The notes beneath the pieces are model-generated. The model ran no database searches. It was not told where the DNA came from and was given only the letters and a program-made list of their open reading frames with translations. A stretch of DNA of 64,000 nucleotides from Blepharisma stoltei (lineage: Eukaryota > Ciliophora > Heterotrichea > Heterotrichida > Blepharismidae): the NCBI GenBank assembly GCA_914767885.1, contig CAJZBQ010000012.1, positions 310,001 to 374,000 on the forward strand. Direction: 5' to 3'. The first letter of the stretch is position 1. Each line of letters begins with the position of its first letter. Below are positions 42,501 to 54,020 of this stretch, one piece after another. The position numbers and the translations under genes are program-made.

Positions 42501-45500
42501 TTTGAAGTTGGAAATCATATAGCTTGATCCTGTAAAGTAATACCCTCTTTGGATTGCTGGAATAGGGTCATAAGCATCCCAGCTTGGGTATGTATTTGTG
42601 CTATCACTTCCGACAGTAAATCCGCTTACAGTATCAAGGCGAAGCTGATCAATAAGATTTAAATACAGTGCAAGGGATGAATATAAGTCACAGTTATGTG
42701 TCGTAGAGTTTTGTGTGTATCCTGTAGGGCAGCAAGGCACTCATAAAAATTGGATGGCGAATTAACTTACCCTTTTAAACCTACCTGTAACAAGATGGGG
42801 ATTTGGGGATCATTTTAAGCTAGAATAGAGTGAGTGAGATCGCCCAGCCAGTTTATTTGGTCTGATGCAGCACAATGTCGGGCTGACCAACTAAAAGCTC
42901 ACATTGAAGACAAAAATTTTACATTGAGGGAAGATGAACTTAGAAAGGGATAGCCCAGCAAGCTCAAAGAGTGATCGTTGCCAATTGGGAATTGCGTCCT
43001 GGGCTATAAGTTCAGTCTGATGGTAGCCTTCCCAGAAAATTCACTGAATTTTCAGAAAGGGCAACCCCGTTGATGTACGGTACGGTGACCCATCATCTCG
43101 ACCTCCGGAATTCGAGTTCAAGCCCTCATCTGGAAGGAGCAGCATATGGATTTAGTAGTTGAATCGGACTAGCAAGCAAGAGGGTTAAGCTAAAAAGTGA
43201 CGTGAAAAACCGGCATGGCTGGCTGGGAGCTGCTCGATAACAATTTAAGTCAAGCTAAGTAGGCAGCTGGGCTCACAAAGATTATTTATGTAGTAATAAG
43301 AGCTCATACAAGATGAGCATTGATAATAGTTAAGTCCAGTGCATGCAGAACATCCGGTGCTACAAACAACACAGGAAAACCCATCTGATGATAAATAATA
43401 TCCGATATCACACAAGCACACTGATCCTGAAGCATGAATCACACAAGTCGTGCAAAGATTTGTTCCAAACCCAGTGCAGACACTGCAAAGCTTATCATCG
43501 CACACATTGCATGAAACCCCCCTTACACAGCCTAGAGAGCAACTGTTGCAAGCAGAGCATGTTCCTCCAGAGTTTTGATATGATCCAAAATCACAAGTCC
43601 ATAAGCAAGTGCTTCCAAGTCCTGTCCCACAGATATCATCATTTACTTGAGTGCTGAAGTCAGTAATTAGACTATTCCACATGTTGAAATTATATATAAA
43701 CCCTGAGAAGCTGGAAGCAGTACTTTTGCCAATCAGAATAGTTTGAGAAGCGGCATCTCTAAAGATATAATTGCTTGTGCTGCTTGGAGTCCCTGCTGCA
43801 TTGTTTATATAGACTGTAGCTGTAGTAGAGCCTGAAGAGTATGAAATAGCTATTGAATAATATGACCATCCTGAGGAGCTTATTACTCCAGTCGTAATAG
43901 TGGTTGTGATTAAGCTTGGGCTCTCTAGAATAATTGTTGCAGCTCCGCTAGAATTTATAATTAATCTATTTTGCTTTTCGAATAAATCTCCTGCAGTTTC
44001 TACATAAGCCCAAAACCCAAGTGAAAAGCTGTAAGATAAATAAACGTCAATATTTGATTCTAACTTCCCCATTTAAACAATAAAATATAGATAAAATTTC
44101 CATTTTTAGGGTGCATCAAATACTTTGAAATTCGAAAATACAAATTTTAATAAATTAGTTTTGGCCTAATTTAATACGAAAAGCGCAAATAGAATATTAT
44201 TTTAAGTCGTTTTCACACGGAATAAATTCTCTAAAAATAAATTTAAATTCAAAAAATATTGTGTGCAATTTATTTTTTTTTAATTTTTAAAAAATTCTAT
44301 ATAGCTAAGGGGATCTAAATGAGGCTTGAACATACTAATATAAAATTTTTATTTAATGAAAAACTAACAGGAATTTTTGTTCAATTTAAAGGGGTGGAGG
44401 AAGTATTTTCCACTTGAAAAATATAGCCCCCTCTTCTTGGCAGGTATAGGATCGCTGGCTTCAGGACTATTGAAAAACTGATAAGTTGATGAGCTTGTAG
44501 CTGTTGTGAATATACCATACGATCCTGCAAAATTCTGATCGAAAGATTGAGTTATAACTTGAGAAGAAACACTTGTGCAACTCCCACCAAAACCATAAGG
44601 ACACTCATGCAAGCAAACATTTCCAACAAGAGTTTCGCCTGTTGTACAAGCACTGCAGAGAAAATAGTAAGTTCCTGCACATTGAGTACACAAAGAATCA
44701 CAATACTCACAAGTTTGAGAAGATTGAACTCAGAATGCGTTGGAATCGCATGCGCAGACTCCACTTGTTAAAGTAGCTCTGTCTATGCAGCTAGTGCAAG
44801 GTCCATCAAATAGTGTACATTCTTTACATTCTTTCTGCAAGCACAATCTACAAGTCAGAGAACTCCTACATCCATATGGACTGCAGCTTGAGTCGCAAGT
44901 TGTGCATCCACTTGAATAAAACGATCCAAAATCACAGTTATCTGGGCATTTTAGCTCCGAAGGGCAGCTTGAGCATCCACCAACACACCCGGTTGTTTTT
45001 CACTCGTCAAGGTAGTTCGAGTTTGAATTAAATACCTTTAAGCTTCACAAAAATCCAGTGAATCCATTGGTCCCAGACGATGCTCCAATCTTTAAATTGC
45101 CTAAATCAATGAATGGAGATGAGTTAGTGGATAGTTGACTTGCCGAAACAACCCCATCTGTATACAAATATATCTTCATTTTCCCACTGATAATATCACT
45201 TGTGAATGCAATATTGTGCCAACCATTAAAAAGATTTGAAGCTCCACTGACTGAAACAGTTGATAAGTCTTGAAGAGTTATCATTAAAGTAGGAACTCCG
45301 CCACTTGAAAATGAAATATTGAACATCTCGTCACTTCCGTTAATTTTTAGCATTAAGTATCCAGATGAAATAGGCTTAATCCAAACTGTGACTGTAAAGT
45401 AAGTATTTAATATTAGAGAGGTTGATGCCATATAGGAATTGGAAATGAAGTAGTAGCCACGGTATAATGAAGGGACTGGATCAGTGCTTTCAAATGTAGG

Positions 45501-48500
45501 ATAAGTGTTTGTGCCTGAGGAGCCAACTTGGACTCCACTCACTGTGTCTAACTGGATTAGGTCTTGGAACTGAAGACTGAAAGAAAGGTTTGAAACCAAG
45601 GTGCATTGATTATTTGTAGAGTCTTGGGTATATCCTGTAGGACAAACAGAGATGCAGAGTCCAGATATAAAGTAATACATTGTTAAGCAAGAAGTGCATT
45701 GGTAATAGCTTGTACCAGAGCATCCTCCACACCCTGTAGTACAACCCCAAATACATGAAAACCCATCAGCTGCTTGGATATAATTAGCATCGCATGAGCA
45801 AGCTGTTGCTCCTCCTCCTGAAGCATGGTTCACACATTGAGTGCATAATCCTGACCCAAACCCACTGCAAATTGAGCAAAGATGATCATAGCAAATATTA
45901 CAGGAAACACCCTGAGTGCACCCTAAAGAACAGGAATTGCAAGACTGGCAAGCTGCTCCATCATAGTAGTCGCTGATATCGCAAGACCAGAGACAAGAAG
46001 TAGATAAACTTGATCCACAAGGAACCGATAATTTTGACGAAAAATCAGAGATAGCAGTGTACCATAAGCTGAAATAATAAATAAAGCCTTCAAATCCAGA
46101 AGATGTGCTTTTTCCTACATACAAAATATCAGATGAAACATCTCTGAACAGTAAGTTTGTAGATAAAATTGGAGTTTCAGCAACATTGTTAACTGAGGTA
46201 ACAGTTGTGGTTGAGCCTGATAAATAAGAAACTGTTAAGGACAAATAAGACCACCCACTAAAAGTTAAAGATGAAGTAGTGACTGTTGTTGTAGTTTGAG
46301 ATGGGTTTTCTAAGATAATATTGGCTATTCCATTAGAAGCCAATTTAACTCTTGCTTGTTTTTGGAAGATATCTCCATCTGCAATTGTATAAATTCAAAA
46401 GCCAACTGAAAATTGATAGTTCATATAAATGTTCACATTAGCTTGCAAGTATTGCGAACCAGAAAAATACAGCCCTCTTCCATATGAAGGAACAGGGTCA
46501 GAAGAATCTGGGTTAGTGAAAAATTGATAGGTGGAAGCAGAAGTGGAGGTTGTTAATATCCCATAAGACCCTTGAAATATTGTATCAAAACTCTGGTCAA
46601 TTATAGTTGATGTTGAGCTTATGCATGAGAGACTCGCTGTAAAACTGTATGGACATTCATTTAAACAGACAGTGTCAACTAGCACTTTAGTGCCTGTGCA
46701 ATCATTACACTCGAAATAGTAAGTCTTTAAGCAAGTAGAGCACAAATTATCACAAATTTCACAAGTTTCCGAAGACTGAATCCAAAAAGCGTTGGAGTTG
46801 CAAGAGCAAACACCACCTGATAGTCCAGCATTTGTGATGCAGGCTGTACAAGGACCATCAAATAAAGTGCAAGTAGTGCATTCCTTGTTTTGGCAAAGTC
46901 TACAAGTAAGTGAGCTCCTACATCCATAAGGAGAGCAAGATCCTGCACATGTTATACAGGATCCAGAAGAGTAAAAAGAGCCAAATTCGCAACTATCAGG
47001 GCAGATCAGTTCAGAAGGGCAATTTGAGCAGGGACCAGAGCAGCCAGAAGTTTGCCACTCATCCAGAAAATGAGTATTTCCATTGAATAATTTAACGCTC
47101 CATAAAAACCCGATAAAGCTGTTTGCTCCATTAGCATATCCAAGATATAATGAGCCAGCATCAATGAAGGGAGACACGTTGGTTGAGACCTGATTCGATA
47201 TTAAGGATCCATCGGCATAAAAATAAATTTTTGATTTTCCACTTACAATGTCTCCAGTAAAAGCAATATTATGCCAAGCATTAAACAGACTTAATGACCC
47301 TGACAAAGTAACAGTAGATGAATCTTGTAGAGTTAAAGTTATAGAGGGCCATCCAGATGATGTGAATACAATTTTGAACATTTCTGTACTGCCATTCAAC
47401 TTAAGAAAAAGGTTTCCTTGGGCTGAGGGCTTTACCCAGATTGTAACAGTATAGAAAGGAGTGATGATTAAAGAGCTTAAAGACATTAACGATGAGCTTC
47501 CAAAATAATAGCCTCTGAAAATTGAAGGTACAGGATCAGCTGAGTCAGTTCACGATGGATAAGTGTTGGAGCTTGAAGATCCCACAGTAAAGCTATTGGC
47601 AGTATCAAGTTGAATTAAATCCTGCAAAGCAAGTGACACAGGAGTGGTTGAAGATAAAGTGCATAGGTTATTTGTAGAATCTTGATTGTATCCTGCTGGG
47701 CATGAGGCTAAACATAAGCCATTTAAGTAGTAATAGCTTGCTAAACAAGATGTGCACTGATAATACCCAGTTCCTGAGCAACCAGCACATCCTGTGGTGC
47801 ATGCCCAGACACAAGAAAAGCCATCAGCTGAAACTATATAGTTGGTATCACATGAACAAGGAGTTGCCCCTCCTCCAGAGGCATGAGCTACACATAAAGT
47901 GCATAATCCGGTTCCAAAACCTGTGCATTGGGCACACAAAGGATCTGCACAAATGTTACATGATACTGCTCTTCTACATCCCATGCTTCCACAGCTGTTG
48001 CATGACGTGCAAGATGATGTAGCGTAGTATTGGCCTATAGGGCAAGACCAAAGACACGATATATCTAAGCTTGTGCTACACGGAATAGTAAAACTTGATG
48101 AAAAATCAGTAATTGCTGCATTCCATAAACTAAAGTAATAAATAAAACCTGCAAAAGTAGAAGAAGATGAGCTCTTACCGAGATATAAAAAATCAGAAGC
48201 TGCATCCCTGTACAGATAAGCTGCACTTGAAAGTGTCGTCCCTGCAGCTCCATCCTTATACGCAGTTATAGTTGTTGATCCGGATGTATAAATAATCGTA
48301 AAAGAAAGATAAGTCCATCCAGAAAAAGCGGACAAAGCTGTAGTCGATACTATTGCTGTAGTTTGAGAAGGATTTTCTAAGGTTGCTGTTAAAACTCCTG
48401 CTGAGCTGAATGAAAGCCTGGCTTGCTTTTGAAGGATATCGCCTGCTGTTATCACATATATCCATACCCCCACAGACACATTATTGCTTAAATAAATGTT

Positions 48501-51500
48501 TGTATTTGATACTAAATACTGTCCACCAGCAAAATAGAGACCTCTTTTATAAGCTGGAATAGGATCCAATGAATCGGGGCCATTCCAAAATTGATAAGTG
48601 GAAGCTGAAGTTGAGGTTGTAAAAATGCCATAAGTTCCTGAAAAGTTGGTATCAAAACTTTGGTCTATAACAGTTGTAGAAATAGCTGTGCATGATGGGC
48701 TTGCAGAAAACCCGTAAGGACAAGCATTCAAACAAACATTTCCTACAAGAACTGTAGAGCCACTGCAAACGCTGCAAAGAAAATAATAAGTTCCCGTGCA
48801 GGTCGAGCATAAAGCATCGCATAATTCGCATGTTGCAGACGAAGCTACCCAAAAAGCATTAGAATTGCAAGAGCAAACACCTCCTGATAAACTAGCATTT
48901 GTAATGCAAGCTGTGCAAGGTCCGTCAAATAAAGTGCAAGTAGTACATTCTCTATATTTGCACAGTCTGCATGTTTCTGTGCTCCTACATCCATATGGCG
49001 AGCAAGATCCAGTACATGTGGTGCAGGCACCAGAAGATAAAAATGATCCAAAAGAGCATGAATCTGGGCAAAGTAACTCGGATGGACAAGTCGAGCATCC
49101 ACTAGCACAGCCAGATATGATTCATTCATCAGAGTAATGTGTGTTTCCGTTGAATATTTTAAGACTCCACAAAAATCCTGTAAAACCATTAGCTCCATTT
49201 GAAAAGCCTATATATAATGATCCTGAATCTCTGAATGGAGAAATATTAGCTGACAATTGGCTTGAAATTAAAGAGCCATCTGTATAGAAAAGTATTTTTG
49301 TATTTCCACTGATAATGTCTCCTGTAAAAGCAATATTATGTCAAGCATTAAACAGACTTAATGACCCTGACAAGGTAACAGTAGATGAATCTTGTAGAGT
49401 TAAAGTTATAGAGGGCCACCCAGAAGATGTGAATACAATTTTGAGCATTTCTGTACTACCACTCAACTTAAGAAAAAGGTTTCCTTGGGCTGAGGGCTTT
49501 ACCCAGATTGTAACAGTATAGAAAGGAGTGATGATTAAAGAGCTTAAAGACATTAACGATGAGCTTCCAAAATAATAGCCTCTGAAAATTGAAGGTACAG
49601 GATCAGCTGAGTCAGTTCACGATGGATAAGTGTTGGAGCTTGAAGATCCCACAGTAAAGCTATTGGCAGTATCAAGCTGAATTAAATCCTGCAAAGCAAG
49701 TGACACAGGAGTGGTTGAAGATAAAGTGCATAGGTTATTTGTAGAATCTTGATTGTATCCTGCTGGGCATGAGGCTAAACATAAGCCATTTAAGTAGTAA
49801 TAGCTTGCTAAGCAAGAAGTGCACTGATAATACCCAGTTCCTGAGCAACCAGCACATCCTGTGGTGCATGCCCAGATACAAGAAAAGCCATCAGCTGAAG
49901 CTATATAGTTGGTATCACATGAACAAGGAGTTGCCCCTCCTCCAGAGGCATGAGTCACGCATAAAGTACATAAGTTGGTTCCAAAACCTGTGCATTGGGC
50001 ACACAAGGGATCTGCACAAATGTTGCATGATATTGCTCTTCTACATCCCATGCTTCCACAGCTGTTGCATGACGTGCAAGATGATGTAGCGTAGTATTGT
50101 CCTATAGGGCAAGACCAAAGGCATGAAGTAGTTAAGCTAGTTCCACATGGGATTGTAAATTTAGATGAAAAATCAGTTATAGCAGTATTCCATAAACTAA
50201 AGTAATAAATAAAGCCTACAAAAGTAGAAGAAGTAGAACTCTTACCAAGATATAAAACATCAGAAGCTGCATCTCTGTACAAATAAGCTGTATTTGAAAG
50301 TGCAGTCCCCGCAGCTCCATTCTTATACGCAGTTATAGTTGTTGATCCTGTTACGTAAGTGATTGTAAAAGAGAGATAACTCCATCCGGAAAAAGCTGAC
50401 AAGGCTGTAGTTGATGCTGATGTCGTGGTTTGAGACGGATTTTCTAAGGTTGCTGTTAAAACTCCTGCTGAGCTGAATGAAAGTCTGGCTTGCTTTTGAA
50501 GAATATCGCCTGCTGTTATCACATATATCCATACCCCCATAGACACGTTGTTGCTTAAATAAATGTTTGTATTTGATACTAAATACTGCCCACTTGAGAA
50601 ATAGAGACCTCGTTTATATGCTGGAATAGGATCCAATGAATCGGGGCTATTCCAAAATTGATAAGTGGAAGCTGAAGTTGAGGTTGTAAAAATGCCATAA
50701 GTTCCTGAAAAGTTGGTATCAAAACTTTGGTCTATAACAGTTGTAGAAATAGCTGTGCATGATGGGCTTGCAGAAAACCCGTAAGGACAAGCATTCAAAC
50801 AAACATTTCCTACAAGAACTGCAGACCCACTACAAGCACTGCAAAGAAAATAGTAAGTTCCCGTGCAGGTCGAGCATAAAGCATCGCATAATTCGCATGT
50901 TGCAGACGAAGCTACCCAAAAAGCATTAGAATTGCAAGAGCAAACACCTCCTGATAAACTAGCATTTGTAATGCAAGCTGTGCAAGGTCCGTCAAATAAA
51001 GTGCAAGTAGTACATTCTCTATATTTGCACAGTCTGCATGTTTCTGTGCTCCTACATCCATATGGCGAGCAAGATCCAGTACATGTGGTGCAGGCACCAG
51101 AAGATAAAAATGATCCAAAAGAGCATGAATCTGGGCAAAGTAACTCGGATGGACAAGTCGAGCATCCACTAGCGCAACCAGAAGTTTTTCATTCAATATT
51201 ATAAAGAGTATTATCGCTATAGATTTTAAGACTCCACAAAAATCCTATAAAGCCATTAGAGCTTGCCTGGCATCCAATATAAAGCGTTCCTGCATCAATA
51301 AAAGGTGATGCATTAGCTGAAGTAGCGCTGCTTATAGATGATCCATCAATATACATGTTTATAACTGTATTTCCACTTGCATTGACAGTTCCTGTAAAAG
51401 CTATATTATGCCAAGAATTAAATTTACTTGCAGTTCCAGTTAGTGTCACAGTAGAAGCGTCATTAAGTTTAAGCTTAAGTGAAGGATACCCTGATGAGCT

Positions 51501-54020
51501 AATTGCAAGAAGAAAGTAATTCCCAGAGCTGTATTTTGTCACAATATTTCCAGCTCCTGAAGCATTGATCCAAATAGTAGCTGTGAAATATGGCGATATT
51601 AAAAGTGATGAGTATATAGCCCGTTCCCGGCTATAGATCGGGCTTAACCCGATCTTTGCCAGGAAACTCGGGGGGTTGTCTCCGTCACTTTGAGGTGACG
51701 AGTCAACTCCCCGAGTTGGCAAATCACCATATAGCGGCTATTTGCCAACTCGGGGAGTTGACTCGTCACTTCAAAGTGACGGAGACAGCCCCCCGAGTTT
51801 CCCTGCAAAGATCGGGCAAAGCCCGATCTATAGCCGGGAACGGGCTATACTTCTTTTCTTGGAGTGGCGCTGCAAGCGCAGGCCACTCCATGTGGAATTC
51901 CTGTGTTGGTTTAACCAACATATAGGAGTTGGTCGAACCAAAACTGTGCGTTGGTTCGACCAACCCATGAATTCCGCATGGAGTGGCCTGCGCTTGCAGC
52001 GCCACTCCAAGGAAGTTTCTATATATCATATAATAAGAAGCAGTAAAATAATAGCCTCTATATATTGAAGGGATAGGATCAGTCGATTCCCAAGTTGGAT
52101 ATTTATTAGAATTGGATGAGCCTACAGTTACTCCACTAACTCTCCAATTTTTTATCTTTTTTTTATTTCTTTTATAGTAAATCTTTTTAATATTTGATTT
52201 TTAAGTTAATTTTGAAGTAAGAGTGTCAAGGACAATTTGATTTTGAAAAGCAACTGAAAGTGGATTATTTGTGGTAAGCGTGCAAATATTATTAGTTGAG
52301 TCTTGAGTGTACCCTGAAGGGCATGAACTTAAGCACATTGTAGTTAAAAAGTAATAGCCTGATAAGCAAGAACTGCACTGATAATAGCTTCCTCCTGTGC
52401 AGGTAGCACAGCCTGTTGGGCAAGAAGTACAAGTAAATCCATCTGAATTGTAATAACCAGGATTACAAGAGCATGCAGTTGCCCCTCCTCCTGAAGCATT
52501 TGTAGTGCAACTAGTGCATAGCCCTGACGCCCATCCTGTGCACACAGCACAAAGAGGATCATAACAATTGCATTTATTAGCCCCAATGCATCCATTTGAG
52601 CATTGACTTGCATAAAATAAAATGGCATTCGGTTCGAGAGAAATTAGCTTTGCTAATTTTCTCTCCCTCATGGAATTTTATTTATAGGGTTAGGTTTTCA
52701 CTCGAGAACTTCTGGACAGCAACAGCAGTTTAACTCTGGGGATAACCAGAGGAACCACTCCTCAGTCCACTCAAGATTTCGGGCTTTTACCTCTCAGCAC
52801 ATCCCCACGGGAGGATGACCCTTAGGCGGAACACGCGCAGGAGCTGAGTCGAGCGACAAGGGCGACGGCAACGCGCCGGGTGAGACGTGCAGCAAGGCTG
52901 GTGAAGCAGGAGTTGATAGAAGGCTTGGGATGGGGCTGACCCGTGCCAAGATGGCTCGCCTACGTCACTAGTTTTTGCCATAGGCCCTTTTGGGCTGCGG
53001 CACTAGACACCTTAAACACCAGATAATTAAGTAAGTAAGTAAGTAAGAGCATTGACTTGCACAAGCTATACAGCTAGAGCCACTCCAATACTTGCCATAA
53101 TCACAATTAACAAAGCAAGAGTTTGTTCCAGAGCCGCAAACAGTGCTGTATTCAGTAGATCAAGATGAATAATCTGTATTTCAAAATTTGAAGTTATACA
53201 CCCAGCCATTAAAGTTTCCACTTGATCCTTTTCCAATAATAAGGGTTTGAGTTCCTACATTATATCATCTGAGTATATCACTGCTTCAACTTACCGGAGA
53301 CCCAGCTGCCACAGTGTTCAAATATTGATTCATTGTTGTAGTTGCGGAGGAATAAGAAACTGTATATGATAAAAAATTCCATACGTTATTGGATGTGCTA
53401 GGGTTGTTACCAGAATTCAATGTAGACGTTTGCAACCCGGTTGATTGTTCTAAAACAAGTCTCAATCCTCCCTGTGCGTTCACTCTTAAAACATCACTTC
53501 CACTTCCAGATTTTATATATAAGAGATCGTTGTTTGTCGAAACTGACTTGACTCAGAGGCATAGTGCGACTTCATAATTCGTATAGAATGCGCTTGAAGT
53601 TGATAAATAGTCACCACCGCTAAAGTATAATCCTTGCTGATAAGCTGGTATTGGATCTACGGACTCTGGATTCCAAAAGAACTGATAAGTCGATGAACTG
53701 GTCGCTGTGATAAAAGGGCCATATGATCCACTAAATAAGGCCTGGTCGAAAGTAACATCAACTACAGCATTAGTATTAATTGTACAAGGGCTGGTAGTAA
53801 AGCCATAGGGGCAATTTGGCAAGCATACACTATTAAGAAGTATTGTTGTGCTTGGAGAAGTCTTGCACGTAGTACATTGAAAAGCTGTAGTGCCTATGCC
53901 TACACAGTTTGCGCACAGATCTGTATCACAGGTGGTGCCAAAACTTTCTACAGGATATAAGTGAAAAAGCAACACAATAAAATTGATCATCCTTTTTGGC
54001 AACAACTTGAATTCTCCCAT
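36599..54020 (-). CDS. Giant Cys-rich/LamG-like surface protein with multipass C-terminus
   Basis: One minus-strand gene of about 17.4 kb, about 4,400 aa after insertions are removed. It starts MGEFKLLPKRMINFIVLLFH (signal peptide). It then repeats a module at least seven times: a LamG/concanavalin-like beta domain (RGLYFSGGQYL, IWVKP...GNLFLKLNG, SLYLGYANGANSFIGFLWSV) and furin-like Cys-rich stretches (CTGCAGCSGTGYYQCTSC, LASYYYLNGLCLASCP). The last about 450 residues hold several hydrophobic helices (VTISTVLSFITVLYLIRYRP, FELTLISVAIAIMGILTVSS) and a hydrophilic tail. Two 15-nt introns (39480, 39552) lie in the membrane part. Insertions at 36.9, 39.9, 42.7, 44.1, 51.6, 52.1 and 52.6 kb interrupt it. 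A tandem 2,067-bp duplication lies inside. Probably a cell-surface or extracellular-matrix receptor. Confidence 0.8.
37152..39055 (-). mobile_element. Tc1/mariner transposon with subterminal repeats
   Basis: TIRs TAGTACCCCCCCCTCGTTTG and its inverted copy, flanked by TA. Each end repeats the box CTCGTTTGTCGCATTTTCTAG two to three times. It inserted at a TATATA site in the MITE core. Confidence 0.88.
37440..38668 (-). pseudogene. Tc1/mariner transposase, frameshifted
   Basis: The N-terminus carries helix-turn-helix-like parts (LNAKQIQERLAACGKD, NEELATILGTSKRTIERIA). Catalytic blocks are recognisable in pieces: FSDECYVHLFRN (first D), FVQDGA (second D), SPKSPDLNPIEMIWANLKRK (third acidic residue, E). 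About three single-base shifts break the frame: one near the GYVYRKKRVVL block, one after VQDGANSP, one near the end (KA/QIIAAIQESW). Two shifts lie in short C runs and could be sequence errors. TGA is Trp (EEPINWKTSIMIWGG), so the element is adapted to this code. Probably inactive as read. Confidence 0.85.
39480..39494 (-). other. 15-nt intron in giant gene
   Basis: On the minus strand, GTAAATTTTATTTAG. Exons on both sides encode membrane helices. Confidence 0.8.
39552..39566 (-). other. 15-nt intron in giant gene
   Basis: On the minus strand, GTAAGTTGTATTTAG. It follows the helix-rich segment ...ALIGLLN. Confidence 0.8.
39890..39988. mobile_element. Short AT-rich IES (about 99 bp) in giant gene
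   Basis: TA-bounded. Removal joins VTCLITI to SMNGSYYLPNLFEYF in frame. In-frame TAA codons lie inside if it is retained. Confidence 0.75.
42741..43240. mobile_element. GC-richer retroposon-like insertion in giant gene
   Basis: About 490 bp of GC-richer DNA splits CEPSC / PTGYTQNST. The imperfect flank pair GCTGCCTAC and GCTGCCCTAC suggests a target duplication. A simple TA-TA excision leaves the frame one base off. It shares a hairpin block with the segment at 33.05 kb. It carries a tRNA B-box-like stretch GAGTTCAAGCCC. Confidence 0.55.
44080..44395. mobile_element. MITE family B copy in giant gene (about 315 bp)
   Basis: Ends TAACTTCCCCATTTAAAC and ...GTTCAATTTAAAGGGGTGGA. The interior matches the 58.8-kb copy (TTTTAATAAATTAGTTTTGG, TTTTCACAC). 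It interrupts the module between GLYFSSGKYF and ESNIDVYLSYSFSL. Confidence 0.8.
47250..51172 (-). repeat. In-frame tandem duplication, 2,067-bp period
   Basis: About 1.85 kb at 47.25-49.10 kb recurs nearly identically at 49.32-51.17 kb, always offset by 2,067 bp (689 codons). Two copies of the LamG plus Cys-rich module pair result. Flanking modules are more diverged, so this copy pair is recent or gene-converted. Confidence 0.9.
51614..52023. mobile_element. Two adjacent GC-rich hairpin IESs
   Basis: Hairpin 1 (about 51616-51849) has arms TATAGCCCGTTCCCGGCTAT...; hairpin 2 (about 51860-52015) has arms CTTGGAGTGGCGCTGCAAGC.... Each is a near-perfect palindrome. Removal of the pair joins TASYYMIY to SSLLISPYF in frame. 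Hairpin 2 carries the loop module GGTCGAACCAAA, also found at 61.7 kb. Hairpin 1 carries GAGTTGGCAAA, also found at 58.1 kb. Confidence 0.85.
52140..52220. mobile_element. Short AT-rich IES (81 bp) in giant gene
   Basis: TAA/TTA-bounded, very AT-rich. Removal joins VLDTL to SGVTVGSSNSNKYP, matching the paralogous modules. Confidence 0.85.
52613..53061 (+). mobile_element. Retroposon-like insertion with 15-bp target duplication
   Basis: A perfect direct repeat GAGCATTGACTTGCA lies at about 52598-52612 and 53047-53061. Between them is GC-rich DNA that ends on the plus strand in a (TAAG)n tail. Removing the insert and one repeat restores CASQCSNGCIGANKC in the host. This is typical of LINE-driven integration of a short or truncated retroelement. 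Confidence 0.8.

Noticed and set aside
43060-43150. tRNA gene suggested by the B-box-like GAGTTCAAGCCC
   Set aside because: No matching A box at the right distance and no acceptor-stem pairing; at most a SINE promoter remnant.
47702-51204. Plus-strand frames of about 106-113 aa opposite the giant gene
   Set aside because: They recur only because of the 2,067-bp duplication and the strong minus-strand coding bias; the composition is that of an antisense shadow.
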